This document shows positions 10,741 through 21,920 of a DNA stretch of 64,000 bases, piece after piece. Under the pieces are notes generated by a model. That model did not search any database and was not told the origin of the DNA. It saw nothing but the letters and a program-made list of their open reading frames with translations. Origin of the DNA: Lepidostoma basale (Eukaryota; Arthropoda; Insecta; Trichoptera; Lepidostomatidae). Location of the stretch: NCBI GenBank assembly GCA_022606425.2, contig JAHDVF020000016.1, forward strand, positions 3,564,501 through 3,628,500, read 5' to 3'. The number at the start of each line of letters is the position of its first letter. Within the stretch, counting starts at the first letter, position 1. The translations under genes were made by a program, and so were the position numbers.

Positions 10741-11639
10741 CTTAGTAATTTCGTGGCAAATGTAAAGCGCACAGTCAAAAATAAAGCACAAATTCACTTC
10801 CATACAGTAAATACGGTTGATGTTGATTCTTTGTTCATTCTATAGCCCTCAGATCCAAAGTAGACAAATAATTATTTTCCTGGATAATTACGGTTTCAAA
10901 ATATCAAAGCGCTTCCTTCACGTTCTTATGAAGAAAAAAACTTCTAATCTGAAAGGTCCCGCCCAAGTCTTAAGCCGCGTCACTCCAATGGAAATATTTG
11001 ACTTCTTTCCTTCTCAAAATGTATATCTCCCCAACCTACATTTAGCGTTAACCTATTGAGATTAACTAATAAAATTATTTAATATTTATATATTTTTTTA
11101 TATAGATAAATTTTTTTACGTTTCGTGTTGAATTGAAGTTCAATTTCAAATTAAGATTATTTATCAATAGGCATTACAAACAAATGCGAAGCTGTTATAG
11201 GACGCAGCGGCGCCCTTTCGTTAGTTTCGCTCAAACAGTCCCAAGGCCCGCCCCCCATCCACGCAGTACTTACATTAGCTGGAGAATGCACCATTCCAGA
11301 AAAAAAATGCAAAACGCAAAAGGGTATCTAGGTCACATTTAATCCAGTTTAATTTCAATCCACTACTATTGTCCAATCTAAGAAAACAAAGCAAAATATG
11401 GTACATGATTTTATGTACTATTATAAAATTGTGACAGAGTGTGGATGGAAGAGAAAACTTGGAATGATGAAAGAAATAAGAAAATCTTAACTAAATAGAG
11501 AAAACAATCGTGGAAACTAGAGACAGGAACACAGGGAACCTAAAATTTTAATGTGTATACAATTTAAAAAGAAAATTGATCCAATCCTTTCCTCTTGACA
11601 TACCTGTATGTATATAAATATATAAGAAGAATAAAGTCA
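10741..11639. other. Non-coding stretch with two chance ORFs
   Basis: Open frames of 80 codons (10817-11059) and 69 codons (11133-11342) have no motif I recognise. The segment CGAAGCTGTTATAGG.CGCAGCGGC at 11189-11214 is repeated at 29308-29332, so part of the second ORF is a repeat. Confidence 0.4.
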
Positions 11640-11955
11640 CGTGATATTTCACGAAATAAAGAAGCAATGTACAAAATTAAAGTACCACAACGGGCCATGG
11701 AAAGATCCATGTTGGGTATCTCGCTTAGAGACCATATCGTCATGTGTCGACAAGATGATGGAAGATGGAGCCAGAGAGTTACTGAATGGAGGCCAAGGTT
11801 ATGCCAGAGAAGTGTCGAGAGTAAGCCAACAAGGTGGAACGAAGATGCGCGGACGACGGGAATGGCCTGGAGAACACTGGCGAGAGACCGAGAGAGATGG
11901 CGTGGGGATGGAGAGGCTTACATCCAATAGTGGATGGAGACAGGCTGACGAAAAA
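11640..11955 (+). pseudogene. LINE RT C-terminal fragment (QDDGRWSQRV type)
   Basis: One frame reads RAMERSMLGISLRD, then RQDDGRWSQRVTEWRPRLCQ and RWNEDARTTGMAWRTLARDR, ending WRGDGEAYIQ. This matches the ERSMLGI.L.D, ..W.GH..R and GRP..RW.DD motif order of LINE C-termini, with the block between LRDHI and RQDDG deleted relative to the expected layout. Related pieces are at 40.3 and 55.5 kb. The catalytic core is absent. Confidence 0.65.
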
Positions 11956-12099
11956 TATTTTAATGAGTCAAAGAGAATAATAGTAATTCTACTACTAATA
12001 ATAATGAATAATTAGAGGTGATATATGTTATAAAAATGTAAAAAAAAAATAGAGTAACATAGTTTCATTCGCCCCAAAGGGTTCTTCCAAACATTTTTT

Positions 12100-12640
12100 A
12101 AAAATCAGTTTCACTTAGATAGAACACGTCGATGTTATTAAAGCACTGTAAATGTCACAAATCAAGTATATTGTCACGCTCTGAGCGTAGTTGTTCCGAT
12201 AAGCAGGAAGGTGGAATATTTGGTTCGCAGTGTGTCTTGTGCGAAGCATATAGGTATTCAGTAATAATTTGCTAAGATGTTCGAAGTTGTCTATTTTGAA
12301 GTATATAATTTTGTGAAGCAACATCATATCGTTAATTCTTCGCCTATTTTCAAGAGAGTTCAAGGAATAAAAAGGATGGGCGGAATTTTTAATTTGTAAA
12401 CGACTTGCACATTTTGAAATTGATGTGTTTAATAAAAGTTTTTGGGACTCTTTCAATGCGTTGAATGTGCGCTGCATGGTAAAGAGACACGTATTCGGGT
12501 AGTGAGCAAACCATGGTTGTATAAAGAACTTTATAATGTATTGTAATACCAGTATACAGAGACATTCATAATTTTAATTTGGAATGAGAATTTGTAAAAC
12601 CGTGAATATCCACTTTATGTATTAAAATAGTTTTTAAAAA
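12100..12640 (-). pseudogene. Jockey-like RT C-terminal fragment
   Basis: A 120-codon minus frame (12115-12477) reads SLENRRRINDMMLLHKII, then LSKLLLNTYMLRTRHTANQI and FHLPAYRNNYAQSV. This is the SL..RR...D...L.KI...I....LL.....P.R.R...LF pattern that closes many jockey-clade ORF2 proteins. Upstream, in another frame, sequence resembling KVLY(T)TMVCSLPEY (the LY...V.S.LEYG motif) reaches about 12570, so at least one frameshift is present. Confidence 0.55.
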
Positions 12641-12807
12641 CAGCATGTAAGAAGGTGACCTACATCCTCAGGTATAAATATAACAGTAAAAATGACTGAA
12701 ATGTAAAATTCACAAACACTAAAATACGAAATATTTCATAAATAATTTGGATAACCCCAGATGTCCTGGCTCGAGAATATCAAGAAATAGACTGACATTT
12801 GAAAGGT

Positions 12808-12903
12808 GGGGGAGTTCTTACGTCTGGCACAGGACAGAGAGGCCTTCGCCAGAGTGATAACCGACGTCGGTGGGACCTGACATGGCACTCCAAAAAAAAA
12901 GAA
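12808..12903 (+). pseudogene. LINE-alpha extreme 3' end
   Basis: LAQDREAFARVITDVGGT, stop, HGT, then poly-A-like AAAAAAAAAG. It is a very short 5'-truncated LINE-alpha copy. Confidence 0.6.
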
Positions 12904-13434
12904 TGTGGATATTAACAGTGTTACGATTTTTCAATAAGATAAACGTAAGGCATTAAAACAGAGGAAATTCATTATGATAAAATTGTTGAGAATTAATATA
13001 AGATTTTTTTCCATTTTAGAGTAAAAATAACGTTTTTGTTCGATGAAAGCAATGATTTTTTTTTCGATTTAATACAATATATTTGATTTATTTTTATTTT
13101 TAAATCTCATAATAATATTTTGTACATGATGATATCTACTGATTTTTTGGAAATTAAGCTTCATCAAGAAAAAATAAAGTTGAAATATTAATTTCTCAGA
13201 CAAACTTCAATCTTGATGAAAATCGCCTTTAGAGGATTTGAATTGGATTAGTTAATGATTATTTTAGCTACTTGTGCGGTATAATAATATGCCAATGATT
13301 GTATATTTATGAATATACTGTAAAACAATAATTTACACTAAGCCAACAATATCTTTAATTAATATTAATTAAAAGACTCGTTTTATAAAACAGCTGAGGT
13401 CACAAAAGAGTTAAGGTAAAGGCAAGGAATATCG
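12904..13434. other. AT-rich non-coding stretch
   Basis: Nothing recognised. Confidence 0.4.
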
Positions 13435-13640
13435 TTAAATATTCTTCTGGAGAAGGGGTGTGTCAATAGAGACGGGAAGGAAATTGAATATCAATAATCC
13501 TCCCTTAAACGGCAGTTCAGTTCTGGAACACAATAGATTAAATCCTTGTTTAATTTTATTTGCAAGTAAGCCTTTGAATTGGAACTTTCGAATATCATAA
13601 AACAACTTCAAGGTTACAAATTTAAATCGTGAACACATTT
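13435..13640 (-). pseudogene. Possible jockey-like RT C-terminal tail
   Basis: The minus frame of 67 codons ends with ELPFKGGLLIFNFLPVSIDT. A G(L/V)..FN.LP segment with a following short basic tail is typical of the very end of jockey-type polyproteins, and a similar GLKVFNSLPQ segment occurs at 17.6 kb. The rest of the frame has no clear motif, so this could be chance. Confidence 0.4.
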
Positions 13641-14052
13641 TTAAAATGATGAGTAATGGTTTAAATAATTAATTCGGTTATTGAAATATCATAATAAAAT
13701 AATGAAAAAACAAAGATAAATAAATTTAAAAAAACGTTATATGTGAACTTTTATCCAAATGCTTTTTTTTCTTCTTGTTTTTATCGATTTTGGCAGCTCT
13801 CTAACATCTTCAAGCAGCGAGCAGAAACCCATCGGAACTAATATTTCATTAAATATTATTTATTTTTAAATGTAAACTATTGAATCATTCAAAAACCAAA
13901 CAACACAACAGAAAAGAAAATGATTATACAAAAAACACATAAGATCACATAAATCAGATAGAAACATTTAAACTAAAACCACAAACCATCTCAGCAAAAT
14001 AAATAGTAATATTTGAACATAATAATAATGAAAAAAAGCATTGACACTTTGG
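13641..14052. other. Non-coding stretch with a weak module-like hairpin
   Basis: At 13788-13818 the minus strand reads CTTGAAGATG, TTAGAGAGCTGCC, AAAATCG, resembling a decayed copy of the GGCAGC/GCTGCC module seen at 31.4 kb. The remainder is AT-rich. Confidence 0.3.
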
Positions 14053-14276
14053 AATATTTGATTTATTTGATCGTGCCACGTTTTCCTTGGTCTTCCTTTA
14101 TTTCTGGTTCCATTTACGTTGTTAACATATAATTTTTTTACCATTCTTTCTTCATTCATTCTTTCCATATGTCCAAACCATCTTAACGATCCTTTTATTA
14201 TTTTGTTCATAACACCATCATTCGCACCGCATTCACTTTTTATATTTTCACTCGACACTCTATCATACACAGAGTA
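14053..14276 (-). pseudogene. LINE-beta RT C-terminal fragment
   Basis: The minus frame is open and reads MYDRVSSENIKSECGANDGV, then [39 protein letters not shown]. It is the cleanest copy of this C-terminal block in the window and defines the family reading. It lacks both the palm upstream and the 3' UTR downstream (the RRNRRACMTRC region is missing). Confidence 0.75.
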
Positions 14277-14312
14277 ATATACATTTCTATTATTTTATTA
14301 TTATGTATGCGG

Positions 14313-14475
14313 GAGATGCCTATTGGTAGCGATGAGGTTCGCAACCCATCACACCGCGTCTCTCGCGGGGGCGAAAAGAGAAGGATGGAGTGCCGCATCG
14401 GTTAAAGTGTGGCAATCCATTATTTCTGCCTACCATTTCGGAGAGACGGCGTGATGGTTAGTTAGTAGTTGGTAT
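14313..14475 (+). mobile_element. LINE-beta internally deleted derivative
   Basis: 5' UTR GGGAGATGCCTATTGGTAGC through GGATGGAGTGCCGCA is joined directly to the 3' end (AAGTGTGGCAATCCATTATT, GGAGAGACGGCGTGATGG, TTAGTTAG). ATGGAGTGCCGCA and TGTGGCAATCCAT around the join are near-complementary. No coding sequence remains. Confidence 0.75.
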
Positions 14476-15057
14476 ACATATAATAGGAGATATGGTATTG
14501 AATTTTTTTTTCTTGTTAAGAGGACAGCGGCCCAGAAAAAGTTGGGAACGTGTACTCTAGAGATTAATAAGAACCGCGGAGTGACGGTCCATCTTCTTTA
14601 CCTACTTTAGAGAAATGACTCGATTTGAATAACTGGGGATAATAATAGTCTTAAAAGTAAAAATCGCCCCCTGTTGGCAGATATCATTTTTGTAAAGTTC
14701 AATTCAATCTCAGTGGACCAAACTTCTAACCGTATTTATTTCATTTATCGGGATAGCATTCGGTTACCTGGCCGCTTCTTTTTCTCGCTCTGATGGTAAC
14801 AAGGTTAAAAGTTTACCTTCTCCCTCCGTTATTACCCGCAGAGCTCATTACAGCCAGGAACCTTGTTAGGAGCACAAGGTGGAAAAATAATTAGGCGTTT
14901 TCTTTTACTGCTTCTACAAATTTGAAAGCTTTTGTGTCAAAACAAACAAATAAGAATACATGTTGAAATTTATTGTATCAAAAATGATTTTAAAGATTTT
15001 TAAAACAATTTTGATAACTTGATTATTTTTAAAAAATATTTAATTTCCCAAACACTT
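14476..15057. other. Non-coding stretch
   Basis: A decayed LINE end may lie at 14520-14640 (a GQRPRKSWERV-like reading), but it is too degraded to call. A GC-richer patch at 14760-14885 is unassigned. Confidence 0.35.
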
Positions 15058-15160
15058 TATAATAAAATGTTGTGTAAACACAATGTCTTCAAAATAAAAC
15101 TTCAAATGTGAAACTACAACACAAAGTTATGGCGAATATAGATGAAATTAAAACACCTAT
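15058..15160 (-). repeat. Family D repeat, outer-arm fragment
   Basis: On the minus strand, TATTCGCCATAACTTTGTGT, then GACATTGTGTTTACACAACA align with the outer arm of the 33.4 kb family D element. No module. A further scrap is at 45211-45240. Confidence 0.5.
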
Positions 15161-15540
15161 TTTTGCAATACTGTATTTTTTAAACTACTATCTGTTTTCC
15201 ACTCCATCCTGAGCGTAAACAGGGTGATACAATATTGTAAAGTTATCTTTAATAAGATAAATTAAAGCGAAGGCGATTGTTACATTAAAATAAAATATTC
15301 TAGAGTGGCGTAAAAACAACAGTAAAGGAATGTAATGATTTTAAACTCAAATTTGCAGTTTTTTAAATCAATGGATAGCTCATTAAAAGATATTTTCAAT
15401 CAATTTCAAAACCATACAATATTACATTTTAACTGAATTATGGATTATATACAAAATTAGGTGAGTCGAAAACGTGGAAAAAATGCTTCACCTGAGTTAC
15501 CTACATCTTTTAACGTTTTTATAATATTTAAGAAAAAACT

Positions 15541-15958
15541 TTAACTTGATAGAGTGTCGAATGAAAATATAAGAAGTGAATGTGGTGCGTATGCTGGTGT
15601 TATGAACAAAATAATGGAAGGATCATTAAGATAGTTTGGACATATGGAAAGAATGAATGAAGAAAGAATGGAAAAATATATATGTTAACGTAAGGAACGA
15701 AATAACGATAAAGAAAGTTTAACGTATAAATGGAACTAAAAAATACAGGAAAACCGAAGAAATGTGCCGAAAACAGAATCCAATTTTATTAAAAATGTCG
15801 ACCACGTGAAGAGTTACAGATATCAACGTGAAATGGCTATGCAACCTAGTTCTATTGTCCAAATTGCCCCATGTCTATTTCTTCGAAAAACGGTGTCATC
15901 GGTAGTTTATAGCTATTCGCATAATGTAAGAAGTAAAGACGAAAAAAAATCATGAATA
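15541..15958 (+). pseudogene. LINE-beta RT C-terminal fragment, heavily decayed
   Basis: Readable in pieces: DRVSNENIRSECGAYAGV, a stop after [18 protein letters not shown], then after frameshifts a region matching GRPRKTW and the AATGTCGGCCACGTGAGGAG block (here AATGTCGACCACGTGAAGAG). The 63-codon frame from 15764 is an out-of-frame reading of that decayed block, not a new protein. Its downstream part was later duplicated in tandem. Confidence 0.55.
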
Positions 15959-16435
15959 TTAAATAAAATAATTACCAGTGAAACAATGATTTTTATACGT
16001 TCTAAATTATCAAATGATGATTATAATTAATATGTCATAAAAGTATAATTTTATAACTTTTAAATAATAAGATATTATAATTTTATAACTTTTAAAAAAC
16101 CGAAGAAATGTGCCGAAAACAGAATCTAATTTTATTAAAAATGTCGACCACGTGAAGAGTTACAGATATCAACGTGAAATGGCTATGCAACCTAGTTCTA
16201 TTGTCCAAATTGCCCCATGTCTATTTCTTCGAAAAACGGTGTCATCGGTAGTTTATAGCTATTCGCATAATGTAAGAAGTAAAGACGAAAAAAAATCATG
16301 AATATTAAATAAAATAATTACCAGTGAAACAATGATTTTTATACGTTCTAAATTATCAAATGATGATTATAATTAATATGTCATAAAAGTATAATTTTAT
16401 AACTTTTAAATAATAAGATATTAATTATTAAGAAT
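15750..16435 (+). repeat. 346-bp direct tandem duplication
   Basis: Sequence from about 15750 is repeated with a 346-bp offset from about 16096. The copies are nearly identical (one visible C/T change, at AATCCAATT versus AATCTAATT), so both contain the same 63-codon frame. Near-identity points to a recent unequal event. Confidence 0.9.
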
Positions 16436-16439
16436 TGCT

Positions 16440-16830
16440 CAAACGGAATGACTTCTGGAAAGATTTGGGAAGTGCAGAGGGCTTTTATGAGTGGATGTGG
16501 AAACATGGATCAGATTTTTGCACTCCGCTATCTAACAGAGAAATTTTTGGCAAAAGATCGGAAACTTTTCTGCGCGTTTGTAGATCTGCAAAAAGCGTAT
16601 GACCGAGTTGTCGAGGAAGACCAAGGAAGACATGGCATGACCAAATTAATCAATTACTGAATGGCGGCCATGTTCGAAGTAGGAACAATCGACGAGCGTG
16701 TATGTCACGATGTGTGAATGTAGAAGAGGCGCGAGAGTTATGTCAGGATAACACAATGTGGAGATCCGTCCTCTCTGCCTACCCCTCCGGGGAAACGGCG
16801 TGATGGTTAGTTAGTTAGTTAGCTAGTCTC
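16440..16830 (+). pseudogene. LINE-beta RT with internal deletion
   Basis: Opens inside the RT palm, GKIWEVQRAFMSGCGNMDQI, then KDRKLFCAFVDLQKAYDRV (motif A, with the first catalytic Asp in AFVDLQKAYD). It then jumps straight to the C-terminal block (EEDQGRHGMTKLINY, equivalent to GRPRKTWHDQINQ in another frame) and the 3' UTR ending GGGAAACGGCGTGATGG and (TTAG)n. Motifs B and C (YADD) are deleted, so it cannot encode a working enzyme. Confidence 0.75.
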
Positions 16831-17612
16831 AAACGGAAATAGAATTATTTATTAACATAAAGCAGTAATTAAACATAATAAGTACGTTTAAATGGTTACA
16901 CGGTGAGTTACGTTTGAATAAAACGTACATGATATTTACATACTTGACAACACAGATATTTTTCCCTCATTCTAATATAATTCAGGAGCAGCCTCCGTTA
17001 TAAAAGGCAGCACTCAGCTGCGCTAATTACCCGATATTCACGTTATCATACTCTCTGTGTACTCTGCACTAATTGTTAGGGCATTTAACCTACCACCCTC
17101 ATTAATTATCATTAAAAAAATATTTACATTGCTAATTGCACATCTAAAAATTGGTCCTAATCTCGCGAAGATGTGTACCAAAGTTTAAATGAAAAATTAT
17201 GATGGCGTATTTGCTGTAAACATAGGCCTTGAATTAATGTATAAAACTCTGAAAGGAAAACAGATGAAAGGGGAATATTTTTTAATTGTACTTAAATCAA
17301 CATTACATTCTGAATAATAAATATGTTAAACCCTAAATCATCAGAGGTTAAAATATTTTTTCAGTACACATATAAAAAAATATTAAGAACCATATTTTTA
17401 TTTGTGGTATCTCACAACCGGTTCAACATCAGTTGGTGAATATTTCAACGAACTTTTTTTTTTATATTTCTTTATTTAATTATAAAATATATGACATTTA
17501 ACATGACATTTTTAAATACATAATTGTTAAATTTATAATGCAAACAAATTTTTTTTTACAAAACACATAAAGAAGAAATTTAACAACAAAATAAAATTAA
17601 TAACTTACAAAC
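16831..17612. other. AT-rich non-coding stretch
   Basis: Nothing recognised apart from homopolymer runs near 17455 and 17545. Confidence 0.4.
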
Positions 17613-17870
17613 TTAAAAATGTGACCGGACATACACTATACATTGGTTGCGAAATTTGTGAACATTATCTGAGTCCTTCATGACTTGCGGCAAGCTATTA
17701 AATACTTTCAAACCCTGATTAAAAAAATCTGTTTTCGGAACCCCTTGATACTGTTCTATTAATTCTAAAATTTGTTTTGTCTCTCGTTGGGTACCCATGT
17801 ACTCGTATTTCATAATTGAAAGCAGCCTGGTCACACAAATACTTTGGAAGAAGCCCACCACTCAATTTGA
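17613..17870 (-). pseudogene. Jockey-like RT C-terminal tail
   Basis: An 82-codon minus frame reads QYQGVPKTDFFNQGLKVFNS, then LPQVMKDSDNVHKFRNQC. The (F/T)..GL..(F/Y)NSLP......F....K pattern is the terminal motif of jockey-type polyproteins. No palm region remains upstream, where sequence at 17870-18010 is unassigned. Confidence 0.55.
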
Positions 17871-18094
17871 GCTTTGCTTTTAGTAACCGTCTATTTTAGA
17901 CGATTCTTCGGTGCATATAAAGCAAAGCCTGATCTGTCCCGTCACCTGCACCAACGAGGATCTGACTTGAGCATCTGGGCCAACTGTATATGGTATAGAA
18001 CTACTTCCATCATTGATACGAGGGAGAAGGAAGAAGACGTATCATTTTAATTCATTAATATAGATGTAAAAATCCATATAAAATATTTAAAAAT

Positions 18095-18462
18095 TTCACA
18101 CCGCGTCTCACCGGGGCGAAAGGAGAAGGATGGAGTGCCGCATTCATGATGATGGAGTGCCGCAATCACAAAGATGGTTTGGACACATGGAAAGAATGAA
18201 TGAAGAAAGAAAGGTAAAAAAAGTTTAACGATGTAAAGGGACTAGAATTAGAGGAAGATCGAGGAAAACGTAACACGATCAAATTAATCAAATATTGAAT
18301 GTCGGCCACGTGAGGAGTCAGAGAAATCGACTCGCGTGCACGACACGATGTATGAATGTTAAGGAAACGAGAGAAATACTCGTACGTGAGGAAAGAAAAG
18401 TGTGGCAGTCCATTCATTCTGCCTACCCTTTCGGGGAGACGGCGTGAAGGTTAGTTAGTTAG
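18095..18462 (+). mobile_element. LINE-beta deletion derivative retaining C-terminal block
   Basis: 5' UTR (CACCGCGTCTCACCGGGGCG, AGAAGGATGGAGTGCCGCA, with the last part duplicated at 18130-18152) is joined to [14 protein letters not shown], a GRSRKT-like segment, the 3' UTR GGGGAGACGGCGTGAAGG and (TTAG)n. The deletion endpoint differs from the 0.4, 14.3 and 48.4 kb derivatives, so such deletions arose more than once. Confidence 0.7.
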
Positions 18463-19149
18463 TTTAGTTTAAGATACGAACATTTCAACAAATGGTAATT
18501 AAACAAACCTATTAAGTGTGGTGATAAGATGAAAATCTAGAATAATAAATTAAACAAATAACAGATTCCTCAGTACCTACCAGTACATGTCTGTTTCCGG
18601 CCTCGGCTAACGAACCAACAATAATTAATTCTGTAGGAATTTGGTCAAAACTATTCTGGTCCTTTCTCGTCAAATTAAACAAATGAGTTTGCTCCCGAGA
18701 AATTAATAACGCCGAATTACGCGGGAAATTACAATTCAGGAAAACAAAACAATGAACTTAAAAGCATATCGTAGCCATGTTGTATTTTGAAAAACATGTT
18801 TTGTTATTTTGTCATTTAGAGTTATACCCATATCTCGTTTAAAGTAATTGTCGTATTTACGCATTAAATGTTCATCACGGATTTGAATTGTTAATTTATA
18901 CACGTTTTAAATGAAATTTATCTTTTGAAATTCATAACGTGCAATATTTACACAATACACTTCTTAGCGTTAATTGATATACACAAATTGATTTTAAGTT
19001 TAAACTGTCATAGTTCATCCAAAATATTTTATTTTTAAGAAATTATGAAATGTGTGGTTTTCTACTTCTACGTGTCAATGGTGAGGCCTTATCTCTCCTC
19101 TTTCTCTTACTATTGTATTGGAAGGTCTCACCGAAATTAAATCAGAACT
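18463..19149. other. AT-rich non-coding stretch
   Basis: Nothing recognised. Confidence 0.4.
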
Positions 19150-19504
19150 TATTTGGCAAAAGGTCCCAGATGCGTTTTTTTTTTGTGAAATTGAGTTAAA
19201 TATACCATCAGTATTATTTTTGCACACTTTATGTTCTAATAAAACGTTAGAGCAGTACTTTTTTTAAAAAAAAATTATGTACAATTGCATTCAACCCCTA
19301 TTTTTTTTTTTAATATATAAATATTATTTTAATTTAGTTACTAATATATCTTGTAGATAACGTTATGCTACGTAAATTGACATTTGAAATAAAGAATTTG
19401 GAACAAAATTAAAAAATTATAAATAATCAAAATAATGTAAAAATCTTTTTTTTGCTCTCCTGTAAAATTCATAAAAAAAAACAGTTGGGACCTTTTGCCA
19501 AATA
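19150..19504. mobile_element. MITE, 351 bp, TA-flanked
   Basis: Ends are inverted copies: TTTGGCAAAAGGTCCCAG at 19152 and, on the minus strand from 19502, TTTGGCAAAAGGTCCCAA. Both are followed by T-rich runs. TA dinucleotides flank it at 19150-19151 and 19503-19504, consistent with a Tc1/mariner-type target duplication. No coding capacity. Confidence 0.8.
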
Positions 19505-19744
19505 GGTACAAAATATTACTTGAGAGTAGGCATGGCCCTGGCAGTTTGAAACAGCTCTTAATAGCTCATTAAGCTAGTCCAGTCCTTTTTGCTGTTAAAC
19601 TAGGAGATGCATCTCTATAAAATATCGTAATGCACCATGTTACAATTACATCTACAAAATATTTGCCAAGTCCATCTCTCTAGCATTCACAAATTGTCTC
19701 GTAGACTGAACCCTGTGTAACCACTGACATTAGCGTCAATTTCA
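19505..19744. other. Spacer
   Basis: Nothing recognised. Confidence 0.35.
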
Positions 19745-20030
19745 TTCTTCTTCTTTCGATGCCGTGTCAGGTCTCCCCAACGTTGGCGATCCCAGTGACC
19801 CAAATATGAGACCTTTCTAATTTTCCCACTCGACAACAGCTTTCTATTGGCTCTGGCTCTCTGTAGTACGTCTGCATTACTGACCCTATCGGTCCATGGT
19901 ATACTGACCCTATCGGTCCATATATAACATTCTGCGGTATATCCACATCTCGAACGCTTCCAATCGGTTCATTTCATTCACTTTCAGAGTCCAAGTTTCG
20001 CAGCCATATAAGATTATCGTTGCATTTCCG
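19745..20030 (-). pseudogene. LINE-alpha RT C-terminal fragment
   Basis: On the minus strand the landmarks run YGCETWTLKVNEMNRLEAFE (19960-20020), RMLY region, RANRELLSSGK region (19810-19870), then the GGT, stop, HGT end and (GAA)n at 19747. The segment ACTGACCCTATCGGTCCAT is duplicated within it (19880-19920), and a block between the LGH and VIANV motifs is deleted. A further possible 3' end on the plus strand near 20215-20245 is too decayed to call. Confidence 0.6.
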
Positions 20031-20629
20031 CGAATTTCATAATATAAACTAGATAAACTGTGAATTTTTAGCGCCATAAAACTGGAATTACCAGTTAAAG
20101 GGATGGGAACCATAACAGAAAATCCTCTAGAGAAAGCAACGGAAAACCATTCTGGATATCATTTCCCAGGCAATCATAATGAAAAGAAATCCATTCTCAA
20201 GTGATAATTTACGTCGGGGGAACTGACGTGATACCGGGAGAGAATCGTGCACTCGGGTATTAATGAAACTCTTAAGTTATTATAATACTTACGGCCTTTA
20301 ACCTTCTCTTTTTTAGTATATAAGCAATAATTTGGATTATTATTGTTACTTACTTTTCAGAATTCGCAAACCATCTCATTGTAATAGATAATTCGTTTAG
20401 TGAAAATAACGGCGTTGAAATTTTGCACCGCAACAAAATTAATTAAATTATTTCTATTAATAGAGCCATTAAAAATTATAAAAAATGAAATCAACTTAAC
20501 TTCCAAGTCCTGATTGGTGTCCATTGCTATTACCCCTACATCGAAACTAAACTGCACCCCTCTTTCGTTTAGTATAAAAGTAACAATTTTGTACCATTTT
20601 ATATATTTAACTGTATATCATAGATACAC
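20031..20629. other. AT-rich non-coding stretch
   Basis: Nothing certain; see the note on 20215-20245 in the preceding LINE entry. Confidence 0.35.
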
Positions 20630-21425
20630 AATGAACAACCAGCAACTGGCACATGTATCTACGATGAAGGATCTCGGAATCATCTATGAGAGTAGGCTGA
20701 CTTTTCGTGCACATATCGAGAGGATTTGTGGCATTGCACTGAGGATGTTGGGGTTCATCGTCCGGACCAGAAGGGTTTTCAGGGATCCCAATGTGCTCAG
20801 AGTCCTATACAACGCATTGGTTCGGAGCAGGCTCGAAAGTGGTTCTGTGAGGCGAGATATTCCGTTATGCTGGAGAGGGTTCAGAAAAAATTTCTGAGGG
20901 ATCTCTACATGAGGGAGTATGGTAGCTATCCGTGGCTCTATCCCACGGCATTTCTTCTGGGAATGCTCGGAACCAATTCTTTACAGCTTCGAAGAGATGG
21001 ACATCTAATAACCCATTTCTTCAGATTAATTAGAGGATACTTCGAGAACTCGGCCGTACTGGAGGATGTTGGTATTTTTGTCCCCGATAGATATCTCCGA
21101 CAGCGACAGCACAGATTGTTTTACCTACCGGCCGCCAGAACCAATCTACCTCTGGTGACACCGGTGGGAAGAGCAATTAGTCTGCTGAACGCGGTCTCCT
21201 CGGAGATCGACGTCTTTCATGTTAGTGAAAGTACGTTCAGGGGGCAAATACTATTGACTTTAGAAAGTATCTTGTCTTCCTAATGTCGAACCATCTCTAA
21301 TGCGTTCCTGGTACTTTGTTGTAATATTTTTATGATATTTTACCTGTACTTAATAGATGCCTTAAATATTTTCCTGTTTGTAATGTCTATTAATTTAATA
21401 AACTGATTTGATTTAATTTGATATT
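20630..21425 (+). pseudogene. Jockey-like RT C-terminal domain and 3' UTR
   Basis: The first frame reads MKDLGIIYESRLTFRAHI, then RMLGFIVRTRRVF and VLRVLYNALVRSRLESGS. This is the KDLG...D..L.F..HI and LY..LVRS.LEYGS signature downstream of the palm. A frameshift near 20830-20870 moves the reading to MLERVQKKFLRDLY, LLGMLGTNSLQLRRDGH, then PDRYLRQRQHRLFYLP and a TAA at 21281. The 3' UTR ends in TGATTTGATTTAATTTGAT repeats. Catalytic motifs are missing. The second copy is at 55.0 kb. High residual reading quality suggests a comparatively young insertion. Confidence 0.75.
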
Positions 21426-21920
21426 TTTAAACGCACCGAGGAACAACAGGTACCGTCCAGGAACGGTTGCAAAGTGAAAAAATATGTTGTCAAAATACTA
21501 TGTTTTTCAAGGTTAAGTAACAATTTTTTGACGGTTTTAATATATGTATTGTCGAAGTAGACTTGTGGAAATCCCAAAGACCGTGGTCGGATATTTTTTA
21601 CCCTTACTACCTACAACATGATGTGATGCACTTTGCCCTGAAGCTATATCCGATCGGATATTACGAATTTCGATGGAATGGACGTAATCTCTGGGATATG
21701 AGATTGCATTAACATCGTATGTCAAAAGCTATTTCGGAACACGGAGTAAAAGAATACTTGTTCATTTCAAACAGGTGTTTTTTTTAATTCGATGATTTTG
21801 TTCGATATAACAAATTATTCCTCATCGTTACATATTGTAACAAACCAAAATATAAATTACCAGTTTTAGTCTTAGGCCAATTTTGAATTAGTCCTAGAAA
21901 CTTGCAACAACAACAAACAA
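21426..21920. other. Non-coding spacer
   Basis: Nothing recognised; the 62-codon minus frame at 21537-21725 has no motif. Confidence 0.4.

Noticed and set aside
10817..11342. Two small host genes
   Set aside because: No motifs, and part of the second lies in a sequence repeated at 29.3 kb.
15764..16301. Two identical 63-codon proteins suggesting a duplicated small gene
   Set aside because: They lie in a tandem duplication of a decayed LINE-beta C-terminal block and read it out of frame.
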